In this document: piece after piece, positions 1 to 9,403 of the stretch
Layout of the letters: the number at the start of each line of letters is the position of its first letter
How positions within the stretch are numbered: position 1 is the stretch's first letter
Assembly: GCA_011390955.1 (NCBI GenBank)
Contig: JAABRM010000031.1
Location: forward strand, 17,461 to 81,460
Source of the DNA: Oscillatoriales cyanobacterium
GTDB taxonomy: Bacteria > Cyanobacteriota > Cyanobacteriia > Cyanobacteriales > Laspinemataceae
DNA: 64,000 bases
Direction: 5' to 3'
Program-made: the position numbers and the translations under genes
The notes under the pieces: model-generated
Databases searched by the model: none
The model's input: the letters and a program-made list of their open reading frames with translations, nothing else
What the model was told of the DNA's origin: nothing

Positions 1-531
1 GGATTTGGCCGAATTGCGATTAATTGGCTAAATGAATCCATCGTAAGCGTCAAATTACCCGACGATGAAAATCATGGTAAAAATTCAATTCAACTTAAAA
101 GTGAATACTCGCAAAAATTAGCCAAACAAATGGCAGAAAGATTATTATGTCAACAGCTAGACGCAAAGCTATTAGATAAAGTTGGACGAACCAAATTATC
201 TCCTAATGCCATGACAAATAGCCAACTGTCTCGATTACTTTTAGCCGCAAGAGAAGCCCTATCTCGTAAAAATTGTCAACCCGTTTGCAGTTTATTACAA
301 AATCTTACGAAAAATTCAATGAGTCAATTTAAGCGGACTATGATAGGAAATAGCACTTTACCAGACCAATTACAAGCATGGCTGGATAAACCAATTGACA
401 TTTGGCAAAAAGATATCAAACCTGTAACTATTGCTGATGTGACGGTAGAACTGAGTCAAGAATTGGCATTGGAATATACTTTGCGATTGATTATGGCCGT
501 TGCTAAACAAGCCATAAAGGAGAAAGATTAA
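1..531 (+). CDS. csx10: Type III-D CRISPR effector subunit, Csx10-like (Cas7-Cas5-Cas11 type), 3' part only
   Basis: The reading frame is open from the first base of the window, so the gene begins to the left and only the last 176 residues are visible. The visible part opens with the glycine-rich RAMP motif GFGRIAINW. About 140 mostly helical, charged residues follow, which would fit a Cas11-like small-subunit tail. In the type III-Dv complex of Synechocystis, one gene encodes a Cas7-Cas5-Cas11 fusion and sits just before a double-Cas7 gene, as here. An internal ATG at 130 exists but is not the start, because homology-like sequence continues upstream of it. The stop codon overlaps the next ATG by one base (TAATG), so translation is probably coupled. 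Assignment rests on the motif, the helical tail and the neighbours; the N-terminal domains cannot be seen. Confidence 0.72.
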   Translation, partial: GFGRIAINWLNESIVSVKLPDDENHGKNSIQLKSEYSQKLAKQMAERLLCQQLDAKLLDKVGRTKLSPNAMTNSQLSRLLLAAREALSRKNCQPVCSLLQNLTKNSMSQFKRTMIGNSTLPDQLQAWLDKPIDIWQKDIKPVTIADVTVELSQELALEYTLRLIMAVAKQAIKEKD

Positions 532-2027
532 TGACTTTAGAACGAATCAAACGCTATCAACGGGAAATTATTAAACGACTGATTGTCCGGGGTATTTTAG
601 TCCTGGATACACCCACTTGCTTGGGCAGTGGCAATAGTGATTCTGATAATCCCACTGACCTTATGTTACTGACAGATAGTATCAGCGATCGCGCTCTTTT
701 ACCAGGTGCGTCTATTGCCGGTGCTTTGCGTAACTACCTACATGAATATAAGCAAGGTTATGCCGAAGAGGAAACACAAAATAGTTTAGCAACTGCCCTC
801 TTTGGGGGGATTCGCAGTCAAGATGATGGCGACCAAAGTTCAATTATAATCGGAGATGCTTTAAGCATTAGTCCAGCACCGACGATTGAGCTCCGAGATG
901 GCGTGAAAATCGATAGTGAAACAGGAACAGCAAAGAAAGGAGCAAAATACGATTTAGAATTGTTGGCAGCAGGAACAAAATTTCCCCTGTATTTTGAGGT
1001 GGCTATTTCTAAACAAGATGATGAAGCCCAATTAATCAAAGCCTTGGGTTTAGCACTGCAAGGATTGGAAAAAGGCGAAATAGGTTTCGGCATCAAGAAA
1101 AGACGTGGGTTTGGTCGCTGTCATGTTAAAGCATGGCAAACATGGCGGTTTGACCTTCGCAAAGATGATGAACGTTGGCAATGGTTGATATTTGACCACG
1201 AGTCTACAAAGTTATCAGAGACCGAGACAACCTATGAGTCAATTGCTGAGGCTTTTGGTGTTAAGCTAGATGATGAAGATCAGCGCGATCGCTTTTTGCT
1301 CAAAGCAACTTTTAAATTAGCCAGTCCGTTGCTGATTCGTTCTACCCCGAAACCAAAATTAAAACCCAAAAAAACTGACCCAGGATTTAATCAAGTCAGT
1401 CCCGATGTGGTACATTTGCGATCGTACCGACCCAACGAAACTAACAACGACACCGAACCCGTGCCAATTTTATCTGGCACCAGTTTAGCGGGAGTGCTTT
1501 GGCATCGTGCCGAGCGAATCATTAACACATTAGGCAAAAATAAAGAGATGCTTAATCGGTTATTTGGTGTCGTTGATGAAAAGAAAAAAGAAGCTAAAGC
1601 TAGTCGTTTAATTGTTAACGAAAGCATCATCAACAATACCAAAGATTTAGTACAGAACCGAATTGCGATTGATCGCTTTACGGGAGGGGCATATCACGGG
1701 GCTTTATTCGACGAACAAATATTATGTGGCAGCAATGAAACCCTCATAACTTTGGAATTAGAGTTACGCAAACCTATTGAACCAGAAATCGGCTTACTTT
1801 TGCTATTACTAAAAGACGTATGGACAAGCGATTTACCCGTCGGTGGGGGTAGCAGTATTGGACGCGGACGTTTACAGGGAATTGACGCTGAAATGACATG
1901 GCATCATTCAGGCAAAAACCAGCAAAACTGGACAATTAGCCAAGATAAAAATGGCAAAATTCAAGTCAGCGATGCCCAACAGTTAGAAGAATTTGTCGCT
2001 GAATTTGTAAAAGGAGAAGCAGCATGA
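531..2027 (+). CDS. CRISPR type III-D RAMP protein with two Cas7 domains (Cas7-2x)
   Basis: A backbone subunit of the crRNA-guided RNA-targeting complex; Cas7 subunits line the guide and cut target RNA. The 498 residues hold two RAMP modules. The first has LPGASIAGALRNYLH near residue 58-72 and a glycine-rich GFGIKKRRGFGR near 185-196. The second has LSGTSLAGVLWHRAERI near 310-326 and DLPVGGGSSIGRGRLQG near 430-446. Acidic residues in the expected catalytic loops are DNPTDLMLLTD (about 39-49) and SPDVVHLRSY (second domain). An AAGGAG ribosome site lies 8-9 bases before the ATG. It overlaps both neighbours by 1-4 bases, so it is in a tight operon. The fusion of two Cas7 units matches Cas7-2x of the III-Dv system (family knowledge). 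Confidence 0.85.
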   Translation: MTLERIKRYQREIIKRLIVRGILVLDTPTCLGSGNSDSDNPTDLMLLTDSISDRALLPGASIAGALRNYLHEYKQGYAEEETQNSLATALFGGIRSQDDGDQSSIIIGDALSISPAPTIELRDGVKIDSETGTAKKGAKYDLELLAAGTKFPLYFEVAISKQDDEAQLIKALGLALQGLEKGEIGFGIKKRRGFGRCHVKAWQTWRFDLRKDDERWQWLIFDHESTKLSETETTYESIAEAFGVKLDDEDQRDRFLLKATFKLASPLLIRSTPKPKLKPKKTDPGFNQVSPDVVHLRSYRPNETNNDTEPVPILSGTSLAGVLWHRAERIINTLGKNKEMLNRLFGVVDEKKKEAKASRLIVNESIINNTKDLVQNRIAIDRFTGGAYHGALFDEQILCGSNETLITLELELRKPIEPEIGLLLLLLKDVWTSDLPVGGGSSIGRGRLQGIDAEMTWHHSGKNQQNWTISQDKNGKIQVSDAQQLEEFVAEFVKGEAA

Positions 2028-2593
2028 GTAAAGAGTTATGTAAAAAACTTCCTGCTGACGATATTTTAAAGGATACTTTGATTTCATGGTTAGAACAAAA
2101 GGCTAAGGAATTCCAACTAAAATATCTCCTCGCTCATGCTGAGGATGGGGTAATTTGGGGACATTTTCAGGATGATAAATTAACCATTGCTCACAGTATC
2201 TTTCCTGAAATTCCAGAATTCCCCGAACTGCGTTTATTAACCCTTCAGCAATGCCGGATTTTTGGCGAAACCGGAGAAATTTTACTCTGGCAAACGGATA
2301 AAGGATTAAAAGCTCGTTTGATCCAAGATGATAGTAATACAGAAAAATTACCAGATGAAGTACAAATTCTACTGGGAACCCAAGGCACAGAAAAAGATGG
2401 CTTTACTCTTTTATCCGACGGACAACAAGGACTAAAACACGCGGTTCCTTTAACTGGGATTAATTTTGACTCTGACGACAAGAAACAAAATCGTCCAGTT
2501 CGGTTACTTGTCCGCCATTATATTGCCTACGACGAGAAAACAGGAGTTGCTCGAATTTCCCTCAGCCGTTTAGTTTCGCTGCAATCAAAGTAA
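2024..2593 (+). CDS. csx19: CRISPR type III-D protein Csx19
   Basis: Small accessory subunit found only with type III-D effectors; in the Synechocystis III-Dv complex it binds next to Cas10. The 189 residues contain the family-like stretch LLAHAEDGVIWGHF (about 35-48), a series of short beta-strand-like segments, and a conserved-looking C-terminal part with VRLLVRHYIAYD. It starts inside the previous gene (ATGA overlap) with AAAGGAG upstream. The size fits the TIGR03984/Csx19 family. Recognised from sequence pattern plus position between Cas7-2x and the TIGR03986 gene. Confidence 0.78.
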   Translation: MSKELCKKLPADDILKDTLISWLEQKAKEFQLKYLLAHAEDGVIWGHFQDDKLTIAHSIFPEIPEFPELRLLTLQQCRIFGETGEILLWQTDKGLKARLIQDDSNTEKLPDEVQILLGTQGTEKDGFTLLSDGQQGLKHAVPLTGINFDSDDKKQNRPVRLLVRHYIAYDEKTGVARISLSRLVSLQSK

Positions 2594-2604
2594 GGAGTAA
2601 CAAA

Positions 2605-4767
2605 ATGACACCCAAGCATATTAAACAAGTCCCAGAATCTCGAAAAGCGATCGCGCCTTACAACTTCGTGGAATTGCCCGATGTGGTTGTACCAGCAGAA
2701 GAAATTCCCCCGTTGAATCAATATCACTCTAACCGACATACAGGCAAAATTGAATGTGCGCTAACTACAGATTCACCCCTGTATATTCGCTGTGGGATGA
2801 CTCCAGAAAATTTTGCTAAATTTAGTGGAAAAGATGATGACCTAAGCGATGAGCAAAAAAAGCAGAAACGTGAAATAATGGCTGATTTTTTCCAATATCC
2901 TACCAGCCAAAGTCTTGTACTTGCAGGCAGTAGCTTACGAGGAATGTTGCGAACATTAGTGGAGATTGTGGGATATGGTAAGTTGACCAAAGTTTCAGAA
3001 CAGCAGCATTTTTTCTTTCGGGCTGTTGCGGCTAAAAGTGACGATCCGTTAGCAAGTCCATACAAGAACTTACTAAAAAATGTCAAAGCCGGATATTTGG
3101 TACAACGGGGATATCAATGGTTTATTCGTCCGGCTCAAAAAGTTATCAATAATCTGTCTTTTGTTTGGGTTAAAGAAAAATTTTTGACGAATGTTAAGTT
3201 AACTAAAATGAATCAAGCGGGTTATAAACCCCAAGACATTCCTGTAAGCCTTGAAGGTAGTTATACAAAAAACAATCGGACATTTGCTAAAAATGTCAGT
3301 CAGAATATCGAGGCTTACCGTGATAAAGGTATGCTTGTCACCAGTGGTAATATGCTGAAAACTACGGATAAACCAAGCTCGCTGAATAGATACAATCACT
3401 GTATTGTTTTTGAACCCGATCCAAAAGCCGATCTAATTCCTATTGATGACAATGCGATTGATGACTATTGCAATAATTTGACTGATTTTCAGAAAAACCC
3501 ACCCTTTGATAAAGAAACAGGTGTATTAAAAGATGGTCGGCCTATTTTTTACTGTGAACCATCGCAAAAAGATCAAAAAGTAACGCGATTTGGTCATTGC
3601 CCTAATTTCCGAATTGCTTATATCCCAAAAGGATGCGATCGCGCTGCTTCCGTAATTGATTTTATTCCCCCGAATTTAAGAGACCCAAATACACGAGACT
3701 TAGCCGAGGCAATTTTCGGCTTTGTTCAGGATGAGAAACAAGAAGAAAACCAAGCTCAAGCTGGTCGTGTATTTATCGGTGATGCCATTTGTCAGCAAAG
3801 TATCAACGATGATATCTGGTGGACTGGAAATTTAGAAAAATCTATGACTCCTATGATTCTTGCTAGTCCAAAACCCACCACTTTTCAGCATTATTTAGTC
3901 CAAACGACTGCTGATAAAAAGGAACTCAAGCACTACGGTAGCGAACCAGCAAAAGAAACTGTCATTCGCGGTCATAAACTTTATTGGCATAAAGGAGGTA
4001 AGCCCTCAATTAAGCTACCTGAGAATCAAGATGTTTCTGAAAGTCAGACCACAGACATTAAACCGATAAAATCTGGTGTTTCCTTTAACTTTACTATCCA
4101 CTTTGAAAATCTAAGTGCGATCGAATTAGGGGCGCTGTTATGGGTTCTCAATTTAGCGGCGGATCCAAAATATCGCCTTTCTTTGGGTATGGGTAAACCT
4201 TTGGGTATGGGTGCAGTAAAAATTACCCATAAATTTTGGTTGTGCGATCGCGCTAACCGATATTCTAAATTATTCCAAGATGACAACTGGGCAACGGGCG
4301 ATAATCTTGCTACTGTTGAAGAATCTGAAAAATGTGTGAATGCTTTTGAAAGCCACATTCTTAAATCTTTACCAGAACAAGAGAAAACTTCCCAAAAGCT
4401 GAAAGAAGTGCCACGGATTAAAATGCTACTAGCTATGCTCAGTTTTCCTGGTATTTCCGCAGATACAACGCGATATATGGAAATTGAACGGGATGTAAAT
4501 AAGCCCCATATTGGTCAGCCCAAAAATGCCTCGAAAACTGTCAATGAATATCAAGAACGTCCGGTATTACCGACACCTCTTCAGGTGATAGGATGGCCAG
4601 ATAACCGAATTATAAATAACCCGCCAGCATCTTCTCAAAATCCACCCATCACCAAAAGTAAAAACTCTGCACCCAAACCAAAATCATCACCAAAAAAAAG
4701 AGACACAGAAGGAGGTAGTGGGACAAATTTAGCCCTTCAGCGTCCTCCTCAAAAGCCCAAACGTTAA
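2605..4767 (+). CDS. TIGR03986-family type III CRISPR RAMP protein (Cas7 with insertion)
   Basis: Last gene of the CRISPR operon, 720 residues. The N-terminus carries APYNFVELP, typical of the TIGR03986 family, followed by CALTTDSPLYIRCG and the RAMP helix GSSLRGMLRTLVEIVG near residue 110-125. A long central insertion (roughly 140-380) separates this from a second core part with IFGFVQDEKQ, RVFIGDAI and the glycine-rich SLGMGKPLGMGAVKI near 527-541. The C-terminal 70 residues are proline/lysine-rich and probably disordered. In the III-Dv complex the homologous Cas7-insertion subunit caps the backbone (family knowledge). Start ATG has AAGGAG 7 bases upstream and lies 11 bases after csx19. Confidence 0.83.
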   Translation: MTPKHIKQVPESRKAIAPYNFVELPDVVVPAEEIPPLNQYHSNRHTGKIECALTTDSPLYIRCGMTPENFAKFSGKDDDLSDEQKKQKREIMADFFQYPTSQSLVLAGSSLRGMLRTLVEIVGYGKLTKVSEQQHFFFRAVAAKSDDPLASPYKNLLKNVKAGYLVQRGYQWFIRPAQKVINNLSFVWVKEKFLTNVKLTKMNQAGYKPQDIPVSLEGSYTKNNRTFAKNVSQNIEAYRDKGMLVTSGNMLKTTDKPSSLNRYNHCIVFEPDPKADLIPIDDNAIDDYCNNLTDFQKNPPFDKETGVLKDGRPIFYCEPSQKDQKVTRFGHCPNFRIAYIPKGCDRAASVIDFIPPNLRDPNTRDLAEAIFGFVQDEKQEENQAQAGRVFIGDAICQQSINDDIWWTGNLEKSMTPMILASPKPTTFQHYLVQTTADKKELKHYGSEPAKETVIRGHKLYWHKGGKPSIKLPENQDVSESQTTDIKPIKSGVSFNFTIHFENLSAIELGALLWVLNLAADPKYRLSLGMGKPLGMGAVKITHKFWLCDRANRYSKLFQDDNWATGDNLATVEESEKCVNAFESHILKSLPEQEKTSQKLKEVPRIKMLLAMLSFPGISADTTRYMEIERDVNKPHIGQPKNASKTVNEYQERPVLPTPLQVIGWPDNRIINNPPASSQNPPITKSKNSAPKPKSSPKKRDTEGGSGTNLALQRPPQKPKR

Positions 4768-5093
4768 ACCGGATAGCCAGCATAAGCGATCGCACTAATT
4801 CCAGGTTTCTTAGTTAGTCAACTGAGGAGTTAAGAAACTGGTTTTTTGGGCAGAAAATAATCAGCGCGATCGCCTCTCATTATCACAAACCCAGAAACCA
4901 AGAAACCGGGTTTCTGCGACAATTTGGATAACAAAACCAAGAGTTGAAAAAGAAACCCGGTTTCTATAACCCACGCAAGCATTTCTGCGTTGTAGTCAGG
5001 TTTCTCCTCTAGATTTGCGTCTAACTTGATGATAACCAGATAAAACCAGATAAAATAAATGGCTAAATCCATTACTAAAAATCTGGGAACCCA
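4768..5093. repeat. Gap with several AAACCCGGTTTC palindromes
   Basis: No gene is seen in this 326-base gap. It carries at least three copies of a short palindrome whose core is GAAACCCGGTTTC (around 4850-4990), plus a HIP1-like GCGATCGC. The same palindrome recurs in many gaps of this window. Paired copies can fold into hairpins, so some could act as the terminator of the CRISPR operon (inference). No CRISPR-type regularly spaced direct repeat is present. Confidence 0.6.
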
Positions 5094-6092
5094 ATGGAAG
5101 CGAAGGAACTGATCGATGCTTATGCCTCTGGAGAAAGAAATTTTGCCAACATCAACTTAACCAACGCCGATTTTAGCCATTTGGATTTGACTGGCATCAA
5201 CTTAGAAGCAGCGTTTCTGACTAATGCTAATTTTAGTCGCACTATATTAATTAATGCTAACTTTAATGGTGCGTTTTTATACCGATCGAACTTAAGTTTT
5301 GCTAAGTTACAAGCAGCCAATTTAATAGAAGCAGATTTGACCAAAGCGAACTTGAGAGGAGCAACTTTGATCGACGCAAATCTCAAAAAAGCGAAACTCA
5401 GTGGTTCTTTGCTCACAGCGGTGAACTTGACCTCCGCTAATTTAGAAGAAGTAAATCTTTGTAGTGCGGATTTGCGCGGAATTAATCTGCGCGGGGCAAA
5501 TTTAACTAGGGCTAATTTAAGCTGGGCAAATCTCAGTGGTGCGCGATTAAGTGGGGCGCTATTGCAAGAAACTTTATTAAATGGAGTGAAATTGAGTCAA
5601 GCTTATTTAAATGGAGTTGATTTGAGTGGGCTGGAACTGGATGGAATAGACTTTTCTGAAGCTAAACTAAGTGGGGCGAATTTCAGTCAGAGTAATTTGA
5701 CGGGTTGTAATTTTATGGCTGCTGCTTTACGCGGGGCGATTTTAACCCAAGCTCAGTTACAAGGGGCGGATTTTACTGAGGCTATTTTAAGTCAAGCTTG
5801 TTTACAGCAAGCCAATTTAACCAGGGCCGATTTAACTGATGCGAATTTACAAGGGGCAAATTTGACCGGGGCAATCCTGAATTTAGCTTGTTTGTGTCGG
5901 ACAAATTTGAGTGAGGCGATTCTTTGTTATGCTTATTTGTGGCGATCGCACTTAGATGAAGTGAACTTATCTCGCACTAATCTTCAGGGGGCAAGCTTGC
6001 GGGATGCGATCCTGGGTAATGTGGATCTGCGCGAAGCAATTTTGCTCGATGTTTGGATGCCCAATGGTCAACTAGGCAATAATCAGGTATAA
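5094..6092 (+). CDS. Pentapeptide-repeat protein
   Basis: 332 residues made almost wholly of A(D/N)LXX pentapeptides, for example ANLRGATLIDANLKKAKL, from about residue 15 to the end. Such repeats fold into a right-handed quadrilateral beta-helix. These proteins are very common in cyanobacteria and mostly of unknown role; a few mimic DNA and bind gyrase. There is no signal peptide or membrane segment, so it is probably cytoplasmic. The first 15 residues (MEAKELIDAYASGERNF) form a helical cap often seen in this family. It stands alone in the plus orientation. Confidence 0.9.
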   Translation: MEAKELIDAYASGERNFANINLTNADFSHLDLTGINLEAAFLTNANFSRTILINANFNGAFLYRSNLSFAKLQAANLIEADLTKANLRGATLIDANLKKAKLSGSLLTAVNLTSANLEEVNLCSADLRGINLRGANLTRANLSWANLSGARLSGALLQETLLNGVKLSQAYLNGVDLSGLELDGIDFSEAKLSGANFSQSNLTGCNFMAAALRGAILTQAQLQGADFTEAILSQACLQQANLTRADLTDANLQGANLTGAILNLACLCRTNLSEAILCYAYLWRSHLDEVNLSRTNLQGASLRDAILGNVDLREAILLDVWMPNGQLGNNQV

Positions 6093-6199
6093 TCATCAAA
6101 GATATCATTATCAAAGATAATTTTAAGCCAAGAATATAACTGCTAAAATTTATGGTTTAATTGTCGGTAAATTATGCTTTAATTGTGCTATAATTGTAT

Positions 6200-6781
6200 A
6201 TGAATGATTTAGCCCCGTGGCGATCGCCTCTCGGTCGCGCTCAACATCGCAATCGCAGTTTGCCCAATGCTCGTTATGTTCAATTAGCCACCGTTCGTCC
6301 CAATGGCCGACCGGCGAATAGAACAGTAGTATTCCGGGGATTTTTAGACCAAACCAATCAGTTGCAATTTGTCACGGATTTTCGCAGCGAAAAACCGGAT
6401 CAAATTGACCGTTGTCCTTGGGGAGAAGTTTGTTGGTATTTTCCCAAAACCCGCGAACAATTTCGCTTGCAAGGTCGTTTAACTTTAGTCACCGATACTC
6501 ATCTCGATCCATTGTTAGCCGTTGCTCGCGAAAAAGCTTGGGCTGACTTATCAGACGCGGCGCGATCGCAATTTGCATGGCCAAATCCGGGACATCCCAG
6601 AGACAATTCTGCTCAGTTTAATCCCCCACCTCCGGCACCGAATCAACCCCTATCTCACTTTTGTTTACTATTACTAGATCCCCTCTCAGTCGATCATTTA
6701 GAATTGCGCGGCGACCCGCAAAACCGGCGAATATATCAGTATCAAAATGATGGTTGGTCAATCCAAGAAATTAATCCTTAA
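6200..6781 (+). CDS. FMN-dependent PPOX-type flavoprotein (Npun_F5749-like)
   Basis: A pyridoxamine-5'-phosphate-oxidase-fold protein of about 193 residues. The N-terminus LAPWRSPLGRAQHRNRSLP and the following QLATVRPNGRPANRTVVFRG are typical of the cyanobacterial Npun_F5749 subgroup and include the flavin-contacting strand. KPDQIDR and the tail SVDHLELRGDPQNR fit the family pattern. The substrate is unknown. I chose ATG at 6200; a TTG two codons earlier (6194) is also possible. It is followed by simple-sequence DNA and not by a co-directional gene. Confidence 0.85.
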   Translation: MNDLAPWRSPLGRAQHRNRSLPNARYVQLATVRPNGRPANRTVVFRGFLDQTNQLQFVTDFRSEKPDQIDRCPWGEVCWYFPKTREQFRLQGRLTLVTDTHLDPLLAVAREKAWADLSDAARSQFAWPNPGHPRDNSAQFNPPPPAPNQPLSHFCLLLLDPLSVDHLELRGDPQNRRIYQYQNDGWSIQEINP

Positions 6782-7016
6782 ATTGGTTGTTTGTTGTTTG
6801 TTGTTGGTTGTTTGTTGTTTGTTGTTGGTTGGTGGTTGTTGGTTGTTTGTTGTTGGTTGTTTGTTGTTGGTTGTTTGTTGCCCCCCCTTGAAGGGGGGGG
6901 TTGGGGGGGGTGTTGTTGGTTGTTTGTTGTTGGTTGTTGGTTGTTGGTTGGCATTAATTATCAATTATCAATTATCAATTATCAATTATCAATTATCAAT
7001 TATCAACTGCTTTTTT
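6782..7016. repeat. Simple-sequence tract: TTGTTGG/TTTGTTG repeats and CAATTAT repeats
   Basis: From 6783 to about 6950 the plus strand is an almost pure mixture of TTGTTTG and TTGTTGG units. It is interrupted at about 6881-6911 by a C-run/G-run hairpin of the type CCCCCCTTGAAGGGGGG. From about 6957 to 7004 there are about six tandem copies of ATCAATT. Apparent open frames here are artefacts of the repeat. A similar TTTGTTAT tract lies at 29018-29083. Confidence 0.9.
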
Positions 7017-7022
7017 TCCCGC

Positions 7023-7052
7023 AAAAAAACCCGGTTTCTCCAAGAAACCGGG
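7023..7052 (-). terminator. Rho-independent terminator of ilvB
   Basis: Read on the minus strand, a perfect 10-base-pair stem (CCCGGTTTCT / AGAAACCGGG, 3-base loop) is followed at once by seven T residues. It lies 20 bases after the ilvB stop codon. The stem is built from two facing copies of the AAACCCGGTTTC repeat, so a dispersed repeat has become the terminator. Confidence 0.85.
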
Positions 7053-7071
7053 TGTCTAAGTTTCTAATTAA

Positions 7072-8952
7072 TTACATCTTAGCGCCACATTCGGGGCAGA
7101 AATTATTAGTCGAAACGTTTTTCGCGCCGCAATTAGTGCAATAAACTAATTGAGCCGCTTTTTCCAAAGATTTATTTTCTGGTAAACCGAGCATTTGGGC
7201 ATTACTCTTCCCAGGGGCAACCATTGGATAGCAGTTTTCATCTTTTGTCACTTGGACATCAATCACCACCGGGCCATTGTGGGCCAACATATCCGCGATC
7301 GCCTGCTTCATTTCCTCGCGGGTTTTCACCACAACGCCTTTAATCCCATAAGCTTGACAAAGTAGGGGAATATCCGGCATTCCGGCTTCCATATTAGAAG
7401 CCACATAACGCTCACCATAGAAAGTCTGCTGCCATTGCCGCACCATTCCTTGCCAGCCATTATTTAAAATGACGGTTTTCACATTGATGCCGTAATGCTT
7501 CAGAGTGCCCAACTCCTGAAGATTCATTTGGAAACTGGCATCCCCACTAATACAGATCGTTTCCTCTTCCGGTAGGGCAACTTTGGCACCCATTGCCGCT
7601 GGTACACCATAGCCCATTGTCCCCAAACCGGCACTGGAAATCCATTTGCGCGGGCCAAACTTCAAGAATTGCGCCGCCCACATTTGGTGCTGACCTACGT
7701 CCGTGGTGTAATAAGCGTTGGGCGCTTGTTTGCCCAATTCCACCACCACTTCTTGAGGGGAAATGCCGTCTTCCGGGTGGGGAACCACTAAGGGATAATC
7801 TTGACGCCAGCGATCGATCCGATCCAACCATGCCTTAGTCCGGGATGGATCCACGGGATCGCCGGTTTCCCGACAACGACGCAGTAAATCAATCAGCACT
7901 TGCCGCACGTCGCCCACAATGGGTACTTCTGGGGCGCGGTTTTTGCCCACTTCTGCCGGGTCAATATCAATATGAATTACTTTAGCGCGAGAGGCAAACT
8001 CATCCAGTTTGCCGGTTACGCGGTCATCAAACCGCGCCCCGATCGCAATTAATAGGTCGCATTCGCTGACGGCAAAGTTAGCATAAGCCGTCCCGTGCAT
8101 TCCCAGCATATTCAGGGACAGGGGATGATGTTCGTCAAAAGCCCCTAAACCCATTAAAGTAGTCGTCACCGGGATTTGGAAATGTTCGGCCAGTTCTTGG
8201 ATTTCCGCATGGGCTCCAGAAGCGATCGCGCCTCCACCCACATACATCAAAGGCTGCTTACTCTTGCGAATCAGTTGCAATGCCTGATTAATTTGCCGGG
8301 GGTTGCCCTTCACCGTGGGACGATACCCAGGCAACTTAACGCTACCCGGTTCCACGGGCACATAGTCAAATTCTTCTAAACCGACATCTTTGGGCACATC
8401 AATTAACACCGGCCCAGGTCTGCCACTGCTGGCAACATGGAAGGCTTCGGCCACAATTCGGGACATATCCCGAGGGTCGCGCACCACATAAGAATGCTTG
8501 ACAATGGGTAGGGTAATTCCGTATATATCAGTTTCTTGGAAAGCATCGGTGCCAATGGACGGACGGCCAACCTGACCCGTCACGATCACCATTGGGATCG
8601 AGTCCATTTGCGCTGTGGCAATGCCGGTGACTAAATTGGTCGCCCCAGGACCGGAAGTGGCAAAACAAACCCCCACTTTCCCGGTGGCGCGAGCATAGCC
8701 ATCCGCTGCGTGAGAAGCCCCTTGTTCGTGCCGGACTAGGATATGTTGGATGCCTCCAGCGGCTTCGGCTCGATATAATTCATCATAAATTGGTAAAATT
8801 GCGCCACCGGGATAACCAAAAATATGTTGGACACCGTGACGTCTTAAGCTATCAATCAGGGCATAAGCGCCAGTTTGACGACTGTGTACCCCGATGTTGG
8901 TATAATTGGACGCAGTTTGCGTTTTGATTGGAGATTGGCTTTGGGATAGCAC
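7072..8952 (-). CDS. ilvB: Acetolactate synthase large subunit with C-terminal zinc ribbon
   Basis: Catalyses the first common step of branched-chain amino-acid synthesis, joining two pyruvates (or pyruvate and 2-ketobutyrate) with thiamine diphosphate, FAD and magnesium. N-terminal domain has [14 protein letters not shown] and the catalytic-Glu region [14 protein letters not shown]; the middle FAD domain follows; the C-terminal ThDP domain has [14 protein letters not shown] and [12 protein letters not shown]. The length, 626 residues, is slightly above the usual 570-600 because residues about 600-626 form an extra CTNC-x10-CPEC zinc ribbon. The regulatory small subunit is not in the window. 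The long N-terminus (about 24 residues before GAYALIDSL) is usual for cyanobacteria. Confidence 0.95.
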   Translation of the reverse strand: MLSQSQSPIKTQTASNYTNIGVHSRQTGAYALIDSLRRHGVQHIFGYPGGAILPIYDELYRAEAAGGIQHILVRHEQGASHAADGYARATGKVGVCFATSGPGATNLVTGIATAQMDSIPMVIVTGQVGRPSIGTDAFQETDIYGITLPIVKHSYVVRDPRDMSRIVAEAFHVASSGRPGPVLIDVPKDVGLEEFDYVPVEPGSVKLPGYRPTVKGNPRQINQALQLIRKSKQPLMYVGGGAIASGAHAEIQELAEHFQIPVTTTLMGLGAFDEHHPLSLNMLGMHGTAYANFAVSECDLLIAIGARFDDRVTGKLDEFASRAKVIHIDIDPAEVGKNRAPEVPIVGDVRQVLIDLLRRCRETGDPVDPSRTKAWLDRIDRWRQDYPLVVPHPEDGISPQEVVVELGKQAPNAYYTTDVGQHQMWAAQFLKFGPRKWISSAGLGTMGYGVPAAMGAKVALPEEETICISGDASFQMNLQELGTLKHYGINVKTVILNNGWQGMVRQWQQTFYGERYVASNMEAGMPDIPLLCQAYGIKGVVVKTREEMKQAIADMLAHNGPVVIDVQVTKDENCYPMVAPGKSNAQMLGLPENKSLEKAAQLVYCTNCGAKNVSTNNFCPECGAKM

Positions 8953-9403
8953 TCCGATTACCTCTTGTCAGTAATTTAGGCTACTCTTTTAATCATGCCT
9001 TAATAGGAAAAGATTTTTTGTTTTATTTTCAGATATTTTCAGAAATTAAAGATTCTTAATTCTGATGCTGAGTCTTGGTGGCGCTAATGGTTGCGTTTCC
9101 GGTGTAGGGTGTAGGGTGTGGGGTGTAGGGTGTGGGGCCGCCATCGGTGTGGGGTGTGGGGGAAGAGGAGCGGAGGAGCAGAGGAGCAGAGGGGAGAGTG
9201 AATAGTGAATAGTGAATAGTGATATTTTTTTCACTTTTAACTTCTCCTCTGCTCCCCCGCTCCCCTGCACCCCTGCACCCCTAGGGCAGGCGTGGCGCTC
9301 CCCCGCTCCTCTGCTCCTCTGCTCCCCCGCAAAATTTGCCCACCCTACATATCTAGCCCATCAACAGCGGATAATCGAGTTATTCTATCTTGACAATTGT
9401 TCC
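8953..9403. repeat. Low-complexity gap: GTGTAGGGTGTGGGG and GGAGCAGAGGAGC tracts
   Basis: No gene is supported here. The region holds GGTGTAGGGTGTGGGGTG repeats (about 9098-9155), GAGCAGAGGAGCAGAGG repeats (about 9165-9195), a GTGAATAGTGAATA run, and the inverse CTCCTCTGCTCCCCCGC series (about 9243-9328). The two G-rich and C-rich halves are near inverted repeats and could form a large cruciform. An open frame running through it into the next gene is a product of the repeat. Confidence 0.8.

Noticed and set aside
5120..5416. Minus-strand frame inside the pentapeptide-repeat gene
   Set aside because: It is an antisense shadow caused by the repeated codon pattern.
6747..7144. Overlapping open frames rich in V, L, C and G on the plus strand
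   Set aside because: They are translations of TTGTTTG/TTGTTGG simple repeats and run into the ilvB gene on the other strand.
9212..9403. In-frame extension of the DUF499 remnant upstream of ATG 9404
   Set aside because: It is translated low-complexity CTCCTCTGCTCC DNA and has no protein-like character.
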